From Comamonas testosteroni (lineage in GTDB: Bacteria > Pseudomonadota > Gammaproteobacteria > Burkholderiales > Burkholderiaceae_C): DNA of 64,000 bases. The translations under genes were made by a program, and so were the position numbers. The stretch is taken from NCBI RefSeq assembly GCF_003569915.1, contig NZ_KZ984444.1, positions 124,001 to 188,000 on the forward strand, given 5' to 3'. The notes below the pieces were generated by a model, which was not told where the DNA came from, made no database searches, and worked only from the letters and a program-made list of their open reading frames with translations. This document shows, in pieces, positions 41,140 through 48,763 of this stretch (the first letter of the stretch is position 1; the number at the start of each line of letters is the position of its first letter).

Positions 41140-43254
41140 ATGTCCGGCCACGCGCACCGCAATCAGTTCAGAGACTATGCGCTCGACGGCGCTTTGCTGC
41201 GCTTTCATCCGGCAAGCGGCACCAATATTCGCATCGAAAACGCCAGCACTGAGCCGCTGCGCCGCAGCGTGCCGCGCGTGGCGATGTTTGGCATCACCAA
41301 TAAATGCAATCTGAGCTGCGACTTCTGCTCGCGCGATGTGGCGCGTGAAAGCGCCTGGACCGTGCAGTCCGCCGCCCATACGCTGCGCGAGCTGAGCGCA
41401 GCCGGGGTGCTGGAAGTGGCTTTTGGCGGCGGCGAGCCGTTTGCGTTTCGCGGCTTTGCCGATCTGGTGACCGAGCTGCATGAAACCACGCCGCTGGCGC
41501 TGAACGTCACCACCAATGGGCTGCTGCTGCGCCCAAACAGCTTCAAGGACTTTGCAGGGCGGCTGGGTCAGGTGCGCATCTCTATTTATGAAGACCCGCG
41601 CTGGCGCGATGCCGCGCAAGTGCTGAGCAGCCACGGCCAGCGCTGGGGCGCGAATGTGCTGGTCGATGCGGCGGCGCTGGCTCAGCTGCCGGCCTTGCTG
41701 GCCGATCTGGCGGCGCTGGGCTGCCATGATGTGTCGCTGTTGTCATATATCGGCGCTGATGTGCGCAGGCATCTCACAACCGAAGGCCGGGCGCAGCTGG
41801 CCGCCATCGTGCAGGATGCGCCGCTGCAATGCCGCCTGTCCGTATGCTTTGGCGACACCGTGCCCCTGCCGCGTCTGTTCGATGGCGCGGACGGCTGCGG
41901 TGACTGCGGCGCGGGCGTGGACTTTGTCTCCATCACGCCGGACCAGCGCATGCAGGGCTGCTCGTTTCACGACGGCGGCCTGCCCGCCAGCAATGCGCAG
42001 CAGATTCTGGATGGCTGGCGCCATCAGCGCGCGCGTCTGGCCCAGCCCAGCTTGCGCCAAGGCTGCGCAGGCCGCAAAAAACTGCGCGGGCATGAAGGCC
42101 CGCACATGACACCTTCCATTCGGGTTTGGCAGGCATTCTCTGGCAATAACAGCGGCGAATGCGTGATGGTCGCCAAGTTCGACACCATTGCCGACGCTAA
42201 TACCTATCTGGCGCAGCTGCTGCCAGACTGGAGGCCCGAGGCCGACTACGCGCCGCAGTGGCAGCAATTGTTCAAGGCTGAGGGCGTGGCCGGGCCGGGC
42301 GCGGCCCATGGCGAGATGCCGCGTGATCTGCTGGCCATTGGCCGCTCGGTCATCGGCATGGCTTATGGGTTGGAAGATATGTTTTCCGAGCTGCGCGCCC
42401 TGGCCTGGAAGCAGGGCGCGAATGTCATGTCTGGCGGTGTTCACTGCCATGAAGTGACTTTGCTGGTCGCCGTGCGCGCCGCCAGTGCGCAGGAAGCGCG
42501 CAGTCTGGCCGCCACCAGCTTTGGTGCTGATGAGCCTGTCAAAACCTTTGTTCACGGCGATACGCTGCTGCTGGCCTGGGGCCTGCTGGGGCGCGATGGC
42601 GAGCTGGCCGAGTGCAAGAGCCGGCTGGAGGCGCTGGCGGGCGGGCGTCCTCTGGCGGTAGAGGTGCAGTCCGATATTGTTTCGGATGACGCGATGCTGG
42701 AAGTTCTCAAGCGCATGGGTGCATCCATCGCGCAGACCCCAAGACTGCTGCTGCAGTTCTGGAGTGCTGACCCGGCAGGCAGCGCCGAGAAAGCCGCAAA
42801 TTTTGCCCGAATGGTGACCGAGGCCGAGGTCACGCAGGTGGGTGGTCTGGTGCTGATTTCAGGTCTGGCGCGGTGCAAGCGGCTGGCGGTGCTGGCTTAT
42901 CGGCAGGGCGCGTATGTCACGGCGCTGGATACGGCGCAGCTGCAGATTCAGGCCCGCTTGTCACTGCCCGAAGTGCCAAAAAAGAAAGGCGTGCGCGTGG
43001 TGCAGCCGCAGATCGATATAGAGGCTTTGCGTGATGAACTGCAGCAAAGTCTTGCGCCCCATACGCCGGTCGAGGTGGAGCGAAGCTACAGAGACGCGGC
43101 GCAGGTGCGCGTGCTCAGCGCCGATCCGCAGCGCGTGCTGGAACAACTGAACCAGTCAGCCCAAAGACTGGGCGCTGTGGCGCATTACTGGGTCAACGAA
43201 ACCGATGCGCTGGCCATGGCCGTGCGGCGGTTGATGGCTGATGTACGTGGATAA
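41140..43254 (+). CDS. Radical SAM protein with unknown C-terminal half
   Basis: 704 residues from the ATG at 41140, which has AGGAG 7 bases upstream. The radical SAM core has the CX3CX2C motif at C56, C60 and C63 (ITNKCNLSCDFC) and GGGEP at 96-100. Four later Cys (C253, C256, C274, C309) could hold an auxiliary Fe-S cluster of the twitch/SPASM kind. Residues ~325-704 match no family I know; they seem to contain two alpha/beta sections, around CVMVAKFDTIADANTYLAQLL and around VTLLVAVRAASAQEARSLAAT. No precursor-peptide gene is next to it. It is closed by a hairpin. The core is certain, the function unknown. Confidence 0.85.
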   Translation: MSGHAHRNQFRDYALDGALLRFHPASGTNIRIENASTEPLRRSVPRVAMFGITNKCNLSCDFCSRDVARESAWTVQSAAHTLRELSAAGVLEVAFGGGEPFAFRGFADLVTELHETTPLALNVTTNGLLLRPNSFKDFAGRLGQVRISIYEDPRWRDAAQVLSSHGQRWGANVLVDAAALAQLPALLADLAALGCHDVSLLSYIGADVRRHLTTEGRAQLAAIVQDAPLQCRLSVCFGDTVPLPRLFDGADGCGDCGAGVDFVSITPDQRMQGCSFHDGGLPASNAQQILDGWRHQRARLAQPSLRQGCAGRKKLRGHEGPHMTPSIRVWQAFSGNNSGECVMVAKFDTIADANTYLAQLLPDWRPEADYAPQWQQLFKAEGVAGPGAAHGEMPRDLLAIGRSVIGMAYGLEDMFSELRALAWKQGANVMSGGVHCHEVTLLVAVRAASAQEARSLAATSFGADEPVKTFVHGDTLLLAWGLLGRDGELAECKSRLEALAGGRPLAVEVQSDIVSDDAMLEVLKRMGASIAQTPRLLLQFWSADPAGSAEKAANFARMVTEAEVTQVGGLVLISGLARCKRLAVLAYRQGAYVTALDTAQLQIQARLSLPEVPKKKGVRVVQPQIDIEALRDELQQSLAPHTPVEVERSYRDAAQVRVLSADPQRVLEQLNQSAQRLGAVAHYWVNETDALAMAVRRLMADVRG

Positions 43255-43283
43255 AAAACAGAAGGCTGAAAACAGCCTTCTGT
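43253..43283. terminator. Terminator between radical SAM and 3-hydroxyacyl-CoA dehydrogenase genes
   Basis: Perfect 11 bp arms ACAGAAGGCTG / CAGCCTTCTGT with an AAAA loop. The T-run is on the minus strand side, so it chiefly ends the dehydrogenase transcript. It overlaps the end of the radical SAM gene. Confidence 0.85.
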
Positions 43284-43326
43284 GATTGCTGATGCGAGCT
43301 GCAAACTACCGCTTGCAGCCGGGTGA

Positions 43327-44175
43327 TCAGTAGGTATAGACGCCGCGGCCCGTCTTGCGGCCCAGGCGGCCAGCAGCCACCATTTCCTTGAGCAGCGGGC
43401 AGGCGCGGTACTTGCTGTCGCCAAATTCCTTCAGATACACCTCCATCACGGCCAGGCACACGTCCAGACCAATCATGTCGGCCAGAGCCAGCGGGCCGAT
43501 GGGCTGGTTGGTGCCCAGCTTCATGCCGGCGTCAATGTCTTCAGCCGATGCAATGCCTTCGGCCAGCACAAAGAAGGCTTCGTTGATCATGGGCACCAGA
43601 ATGCGGTTGACCACAAAGCCGGGGGCGTTCTTCACGGTGATGGGAGTCTTGCCCAGGCGCTCGGCCAGATCCTTCACTGCAGCGTGCGTCGCGTCCGAAG
43701 TCTGCAGGCCCACAATGATCTCCACCAGCGCCATCATGGGCACGGGGTTGAAGAAGTGCATGCCGATAAAACGGTCGGCGCGCTGGGTCACGGCAGCCAG
43801 TTGGGTGATGGAAATCGACGAGGTGTTGGTGGCAACGATCACGTCTTCGCCCAGCATGCCGTCAAGCTGCTTGAGGATCTTGACCTTGAGGTCGAAGTTT
43901 TCGGTCGCGGCTTCGATCACCAGATTGGCGGCCTTCAGGTCGTCATAGCTGGTTGACGTCTTGATGCGGGCCAGAGCGGCGGCCTTGTCGGCTTCGCCGA
44001 TCTTTTCCTTCTTGATCAGGCGGTCCAGGCTGCCGGACACGGTCGCCAGACCTTTTTGCACGGCGGCGTCAGAGATATCGACCATCACCACATTGATGCC
44101 CGACACTGCACAGGCCTGTGCGATGCCGTTGCCCATGGTGCCTGCGCCGACGATGCCTACGGTTTGAATTGCCAT
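43327..44175 (-). CDS. 3-hydroxybutyryl-CoA dehydrogenase
   Basis: 282-residue NAD-dependent dehydrogenase of the Hbd/PaaH type that oxidises 3-hydroxyacyl-CoA to 3-oxoacyl-CoA. Rossmann motif GAGTMGNGIAQACAVSG near the N-terminus, catalytic segment GMHFFNPVPMM with its His, and C-terminal NRILVPMINEAFF. GGAGAC lies upstream of the ATG. Monocistronic, divergent from the GMC oxidoreductase gene. Could serve butanoate, polyhydroxybutyrate or aromatic acid metabolism. Confidence 0.94.
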   Translation of the reverse strand: MAIQTVGIVGAGTMGNGIAQACAVSGINVVMVDISDAAVQKGLATVSGSLDRLIKKEKIGEADKAAALARIKTSTSYDDLKAANLVIEAATENFDLKVKILKQLDGMLGEDVIVATNTSSISITQLAAVTQRADRFIGMHFFNPVPMMALVEIIVGLQTSDATHAAVKDLAERLGKTPITVKNAPGFVVNRILVPMINEAFFVLAEGIASAEDIDAGMKLGTNQPIGPLALADMIGLDVCLAVMEVYLKEFGDSKYRACPLLKEMVAAGRLGRKTGRGVYTY

Positions 44176-44374
44176 TTCCTAGTCTCCAGATAATTCGCAA
44201 ACTGCGTTGAACCTGAAAATATTAGCCGGGTTCTGCCCGGGTTTGACCCTAGTCGGGCATGGTTGGCGTGATATGAGCACCAAGGTGACAGCATTTTTCC
44301 GCACGACCGTGTTTTTCCGTGTTCCGCCAGAACGCCGATGCGCCCAGAATCAAAGGGAAAGGCAGGAGTGAGAC

Positions 44375-45967
44375 ATGAGGGACTATCTGGTGATCGGTGG
44401 CGGCTCGGCAGGCTCGGTAATGGCCGCAAGATTGAGCGAAGACCCCACCGTCAGCGTGACGCTGCTGGAAGCGGGTGGCGAAGACAAAAGCCTGCTGATT
44501 CATTGCCCTGCCGGGCTGGCGCTGATGGCCAAGCAAAAAGAATGCAACTGGGCCATGAACACGGTGCCGCAAGCGGGACTCAATGGCCGCCAGGGCTATC
44601 AGCCGCGCGGCAAGGTGCTCGGTGGCTCCAGCTCCATCAACGCCATGATCTATGTGCGCGGCCAGCCCGAGGACTATGATTTTTGGAGCGCTCAAGGCAA
44701 TTCCGGCTGGGGCTGGAGCGATGTTTTGCCGTATTTTCAGAAGTCCGAGTGCAATACGCGCGGTGCGGATGCCGTACATGGCGGCAGCGGCCCGCTGCAT
44801 GTGTCCGATCTGCGGGACCCGAACCCGCTGGCCCAGGCTTTTGTGCAGGCCGGTGTGCAGGCGGGGCATGTGCATAACCGCGACTTCAACGGCCCCAGCC
44901 AGGAGGGCGTGGGCCTGTACCAGGTCACGCATCACAATGGCGAGCGCTGCAGCGCGGCCAAAGCCTATCTGACGCCGGTGCGCCGTAGTCGCTCCAATCT
45001 GGAGGTCATCACCAAAGCCAGGGTGCTGCGCATCTTGATGGAAGGGCGCAAGGCGGTAGGCGTGGAATACGAGCAGGGCGGGCAAGTCAAACATCTGCGC
45101 TGCCGCCGCGAAGTGCTGCTGTGCGCGGGCGCGCTGCAGTCGCCGCAGCTGCTGATGCTCTCGGGCATCGGGCCTGGCGCGCAGTTGCAGCAGCACGGCA
45201 TCGAGGTGGTGCACGAACTGCCCGGTGTGGGCGAGCACCTGCATGACCACCCCGATGTGATTCAGATTGTGGATGCGCCGCAACTGACGGACAGCTTTGG
45301 GATTTCGTTCACCGGGCTGAAAAACATCAGCAAAGCAGCTTTGCAGTGGAAGCGTGAGCGGCGCGGCATGCTGACTACCAACTTTGCTGAGGCGGGCGGC
45401 TTTATCCGCAGCCAGCCGCAGGAGGCGGTGCCTGATCTGCAGCTGCATTTTGTCGTGGGCAAGCTGGTCGATCATGGCCGCAAGACGGTGCTGGGTCATG
45501 GTTACTCTACCCATATCTGCATCCTGCAACCCAAAAGCCGTGGCACGGTCAAGTTGGCGTCCCCCGATCCGCGTGCGCTGCCGCTGGTGGATCCGGCCTT
45601 TTTTGCCGACGCCGACGATATGCAGCGCATGGTGCGCGGTGTGCGCCGCATGCGCGAGATTCTCAAGCAGCCTGCGCTGGCTGGTCTTGGCGGCAAGGAG
45701 CTTGCCTATTCAGCCCAGGCGCAAAGCGATGCGGAGATTGAGCAGTTCATTCGCAACCATGGCGACACCATCTACCACCCCGTGGGCAGTTGCCGCATGG
45801 GGTCGGGTGCGCTGGATGTGGTGGACGCCCAGTTGCGCGTGCACGGCGTGCAGGGCTTGCGTGTGGTGGATGCCTCGGTGATGCCACGCATCGTGAGTGG
45901 CAATACCAATGCGCCCACCATCATGATTGCAGAGAAGGCGGCGGATCTGATTCGAGCCGCTGCCTGA
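44375..45967 (+). CDS. GMC-family FAD oxidoreductase (alcohol/choline dehydrogenase-like)
   Basis: 530 residues. N-terminal FAD-binding motif VIGGGSAGSVMAARLSEDP, GMC signature 1 around QPRGKVLGGSSSINAMIYVRG, signature 2 around LCAGALQSPQLLMLSGIGP, and the C-terminal catalytic His region GDTIYHPVGSCRMG. About the length of choline or aliphatic alcohol dehydrogenases, and betB/betI are absent, so a general primary-alcohol substrate is more likely than choline. Ends 9 bp from the convergent GGDEF gene. Confidence 0.92.
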   Translation: MRDYLVIGGGSAGSVMAARLSEDPTVSVTLLEAGGEDKSLLIHCPAGLALMAKQKECNWAMNTVPQAGLNGRQGYQPRGKVLGGSSSINAMIYVRGQPEDYDFWSAQGNSGWGWSDVLPYFQKSECNTRGADAVHGGSGPLHVSDLRDPNPLAQAFVQAGVQAGHVHNRDFNGPSQEGVGLYQVTHHNGERCSAAKAYLTPVRRSRSNLEVITKARVLRILMEGRKAVGVEYEQGGQVKHLRCRREVLLCAGALQSPQLLMLSGIGPGAQLQQHGIEVVHELPGVGEHLHDHPDVIQIVDAPQLTDSFGISFTGLKNISKAALQWKRERRGMLTTNFAEAGGFIRSQPQEAVPDLQLHFVVGKLVDHGRKTVLGHGYSTHICILQPKSRGTVKLASPDPRALPLVDPAFFADADDMQRMVRGVRRMREILKQPALAGLGGKELAYSAQAQSDAEIEQFIRNHGDTIYHPVGSCRMGSGALDVVDAQLRVHGVQGLRVVDASVMPRIVSGNTNAPTIMIAEKAADLIRAAA

Positions 45968-45976
45968 ATCATTCGC

Positions 45977-47254
45977 TCAGAACTGGGAGACAGCCGCTTC
46001 CTGCGAAACTGCGGGGGCAGGGCTGGGCTCTGAGGCGGCCGCAGGTGCGGGAGCCGTTGGCGCTGCTGGCGCGCTCAGATGCCGGGGCGCCAGCAAGGTG
46101 GTGATCTTCAGCCCGCCATGGCCGTCCTTCTTGGCCTTGTGCAGCGCGCGCGTGGCTTCGCTGGCAAGCTCTTCAAAAGTGAGCTCGTCCCAGACTTCGG
46201 GCACATGTACACAGCCCGCGCTGAAGTCCAGGCTCAGTTTGAGCTCGTGCTGCAGACCCAGTTGAACAGCAGATTTCAGGCGCGTGAACAGTGATTGCAC
46301 GCCCGATTCATCGGCGTGTACCAGCAGGCAGAAGGTCTCGCCATGCCAGCGTGCGGCCAGCTCATCGGCGCGCATCTGCTTTTGCAGCACCATGGACAGC
46401 AGTTGCAGGGCTTCATTGCCCACCCGGTAGCCGCGCTGGCTGTTCACGTATTTGAACTGGTCCATGTCCAGCAACACCATGGACAGCGGAAGATTGGCAC
46501 GTTGGGAACGGCGCAGCATGCCCTGGGCCTGCCGCGTCAGCGTGTGGCGATGGGGCAGCCCGGTCAGAGGGTCTTCCTGGTTGTGCTCCAGGCTGCTGCG
46601 CTGGGTTTCGTCGCGCCAGGCCATCAGGATGGAGACCACCAGCAGGCTGCTCAGCAGCGGCGCCACCATGGACAGCGGAGCATTGGCGGCCGAGTTCTCG
46701 GTGAAAGTCTGCAGCCATGGCGTTTGCAGCGTGATGTAGCTGCGCACCAGCATCATCACGGCCATGCACTGGCCGATGGTGAACAGCAGATAGCGCCAGG
46801 CTTTCTGCACGGGCTGGCGGGGGTAGAGCACCATCCAGGTCATGGTTTCGATCGCCAGACCGTAGAAGACGCTGTACCAGGCCAGTCGATAGGGCTTGGA
46901 CTGGATCAGCACCAACATGCCAACCAAACCGATCACGCACAAAGCAGCAACCATCCGGATGAGCACTGGGTTACGTGGGCCGAGCCAGCCGCGAATCGCC
47001 TTGCTGAGCTGCCACAGCGCCGACATGGACAGAGTGGCTGCAGAGCAGGCAAAGAGCGCGTTGACCAAGAAATCCGGAAAGCGGCCTGCGGTGAGGATGA
47101 ACAGCCAAGCCAGGCCTTGCAGCAGCAGGAACTGCTGGCCCCGGCGCACGGCCGCGCTGATCTTCTGGCCCATGAACCAGGGCACGGCGAAAGCCACCGT
47201 CATCAGATTGATGGTGACGGCCATGGTCATGGAAAAGAAGTCCAGCTGGGGCAT
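45977..47254 (-). CDS. Membrane protein with degenerate GGDEF domain
   Basis: 425 residues. About six hydrophobic helices (to about residue 210) precede a GGDEF-fold domain (about 227-385). The signature is HGETF at 304-308 instead of GG(D/E)EF, and the inhibitory-site RxxD five residues before it reads RADE, so cyclase activity and product inhibition are both probably lost. It may instead sense GTP or c-di-GMP, or partner another protein. The C-terminus is a Pro/Ala tail. It is the third gene of an operon after amn (12 bp gap). Confidence 0.85.
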   Translation of the reverse strand: MPQLDFFSMTMAVTINLMTVAFAVPWFMGQKISAAVRRGQQFLLLQGLAWLFILTAGRFPDFLVNALFACSAATLSMSALWQLSKAIRGWLGPRNPVLIRMVAALCVIGLVGMLVLIQSKPYRLAWYSVFYGLAIETMTWMVLYPRQPVQKAWRYLLFTIGQCMAVMMLVRSYITLQTPWLQTFTENSAANAPLSMVAPLLSSLLVVSILMAWRDETQRSSLEHNQEDPLTGLPHRHTLTRQAQGMLRRSQRANLPLSMVLLDMDQFKYVNSQRGYRVGNEALQLLSMVLQKQMRADELAARWHGETFCLLVHADESGVQSLFTRLKSAVQLGLQHELKLSLDFSAGCVHVPEVWDELTFEELASEATRALHKAKKDGHGGLKITTLLAPRHLSAPAAPTAPAPAAASEPSPAPAVSQEAAVSQF

Positions 47255-47266
47255 GGAAGGCGGTGG

Positions 47267-48760
47267 TTATTGGAAGGCTACTTCATCAAAGCTGCGCAAC
47301 TTGCGGCTGTGCAGACGGTCAGAGCCGCCTTCACGCAGGATGTCCACAGCGCGCATGCCAATGCGCAGATGCTGGTCCACTCGCTCGCGATAGAAGTGGT
47401 TGGCCATGCCGGGCAGCTTGATCTCGCCGTGCAGCGGTTTGTCGCTAACGCACAGCAAAGTCCCGTAGGGTACACGGAAACGGAAGCCATTGGCGGCGAT
47501 AGTGGCGGATTCCATGTCCAGCGCCACGGCCCGACTCTGGCTGAAACGCAGCTGGGGCAGGTTGTTCGGAAGCAGTTCCCAGTTGCGGTTGTCGGTGCTT
47601 GCGACGGTGCCGGTGCGCATGATGCGCTTGAGGTCGGCGCGCTCCATCTGTGTCACGTCTGCGACAGCTTGTTGCAGGGCCAGCTGGATTTCGGCCAGTG
47701 CCGGAATCGGCACCCACAGCGGCAGCTCCTCATCGAGCACATGGTCCTCGCGCACATAGGCGTGGGCCAGCACGTAGTCGCCCAGTTGCTGGCTGTTGCG
47801 CAGGCCCGCGCAGTGGCCCAGCATCATCCAGGCATGGGGGCGCAGCACGGCGATGTGGTCGGTAATCGTCTTGGCGTTGGCCGGACCCACGCCGATATTG
47901 ACCATGGTGATGCCGCTTTTGTCAGCGCGCACCAGGTGGTAGCCGGGCATCTGCGGCAGGCGCGGCGGCGCGGCGCCCAGCTCGTCCACCGCTTCGGCGC
48001 TCAGGCCGGTGCGGCGCGTGACGACGTTGCCCGGTTCGATGAAGGCGATGTAGTCGCTGTTCTCGTTGGCCATTTCGGCATGGCCCAGGCGGATGAACTC
48101 GTCGATGTAGAACTGGTAGTTGGTGAATAGCACAAAGTTCTGGAACCACTCGGGTGCCGTGCCTGTGTAGTGGCGCAGCCGGTGCAGCGAGTAGTCCACG
48201 CGCGGGGCGGTGAACAGCGACAGCAGCAGCGCCTCGCCAGGCTGAGGCCGCCAGGTGCCGTTGGCAATGCCGTCGTCCATGGATTCCAGATCGGGCAGAT
48301 CGAACACATCGCGCATCAGCAGGCGGCGATCCGGGGTGAGCGAGCCTTCGATATGGTCGTTCTCGGCAAACGAGAAGTGAATCGGAATGGGCTTGTCGCT
48401 CAGGCCCACTTCGATCGGTACCTGATGGTGGGCAATCAGCAGGCGCAATTGCTCGCCAAAGTAGCTGGAAAACAGGTCGGGCCGGGTCAGCGTGGCCTCG
48501 TAGGTACCTGGGCCTTCCACAAAGCCGTAAGTGAGCTTGGTTTCGGTGCGCGCCACGGTGGTGGTTTTGATGCGCACAAACGGGTAGTAGGCGTGGACGG
48601 GGGCCGCTGGAGTCTCACCGGCCACAAAGCGTTGCATGGCGGCGCGCAGATGGTCGATCTGCTCGCGGTACAGCTGCTGTACATGGGCCAGCGCCTGGGC
48701 GGCCTCTGCGTGGAAAGTGCTGCTGTTCTTGTCTGTGGTGTTCGGAGTTTTGGGCGTCAT
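47267..48760 (-). CDS. amn: AMP nucleosidase
   Basis: 497-residue enzyme that hydrolyses AMP to adenine and ribose 5-phosphate, controlling the adenylate pool. The N-terminal domain is typical of Amn (APVHAYYPFVRIKTTTVARTETKLTYGFVEGPGTYEATLTRP) and the C-terminal half is a purine-nucleoside-phosphorylase fold with GITMVNIGVGPANAKTITDHIAVLRPHAWMMLGHCAGLR and ALDMESATIAANGFRFRVPYGTLLCVSDKP. Length fits E. coli Amn (484). Its ATG lies 3 bp after the stop of the GGDEF-EAL gene, without a ribosome site, so it is translationally coupled to a c-di-GMP enzyme. Confidence 0.96.
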   Translation of the reverse strand: MTPKTPNTTDKNSSTFHAEAAQALAHVQQLYREQIDHLRAAMQRFVAGETPAAPVHAYYPFVRIKTTTVARTETKLTYGFVEGPGTYEATLTRPDLFSSYFGEQLRLLIAHHQVPIEVGLSDKPIPIHFSFAENDHIEGSLTPDRRLLMRDVFDLPDLESMDDGIANGTWRPQPGEALLLSLFTAPRVDYSLHRLRHYTGTAPEWFQNFVLFTNYQFYIDEFIRLGHAEMANENSDYIAFIEPGNVVTRRTGLSAEAVDELGAAPPRLPQMPGYHLVRADKSGITMVNIGVGPANAKTITDHIAVLRPHAWMMLGHCAGLRNSQQLGDYVLAHAYVREDHVLDEELPLWVPIPALAEIQLALQQAVADVTQMERADLKRIMRTGTVASTDNRNWELLPNNLPQLRFSQSRAVALDMESATIAANGFRFRVPYGTLLCVSDKPLHGEIKLPGMANHFYRERVDQHLRIGMRAVDILREGGSDRLHSRKLRSFDEVAFQ

Positions 48761-48763
48761 GCG

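Noticed and set aside
46295-48130. 611-codon plus-strand frame across the degenerate GGDEF and amn genes
   Set aside because: It crosses the boundary of two well-identified genes on the other strand and reads as His/Gln-rich noise.
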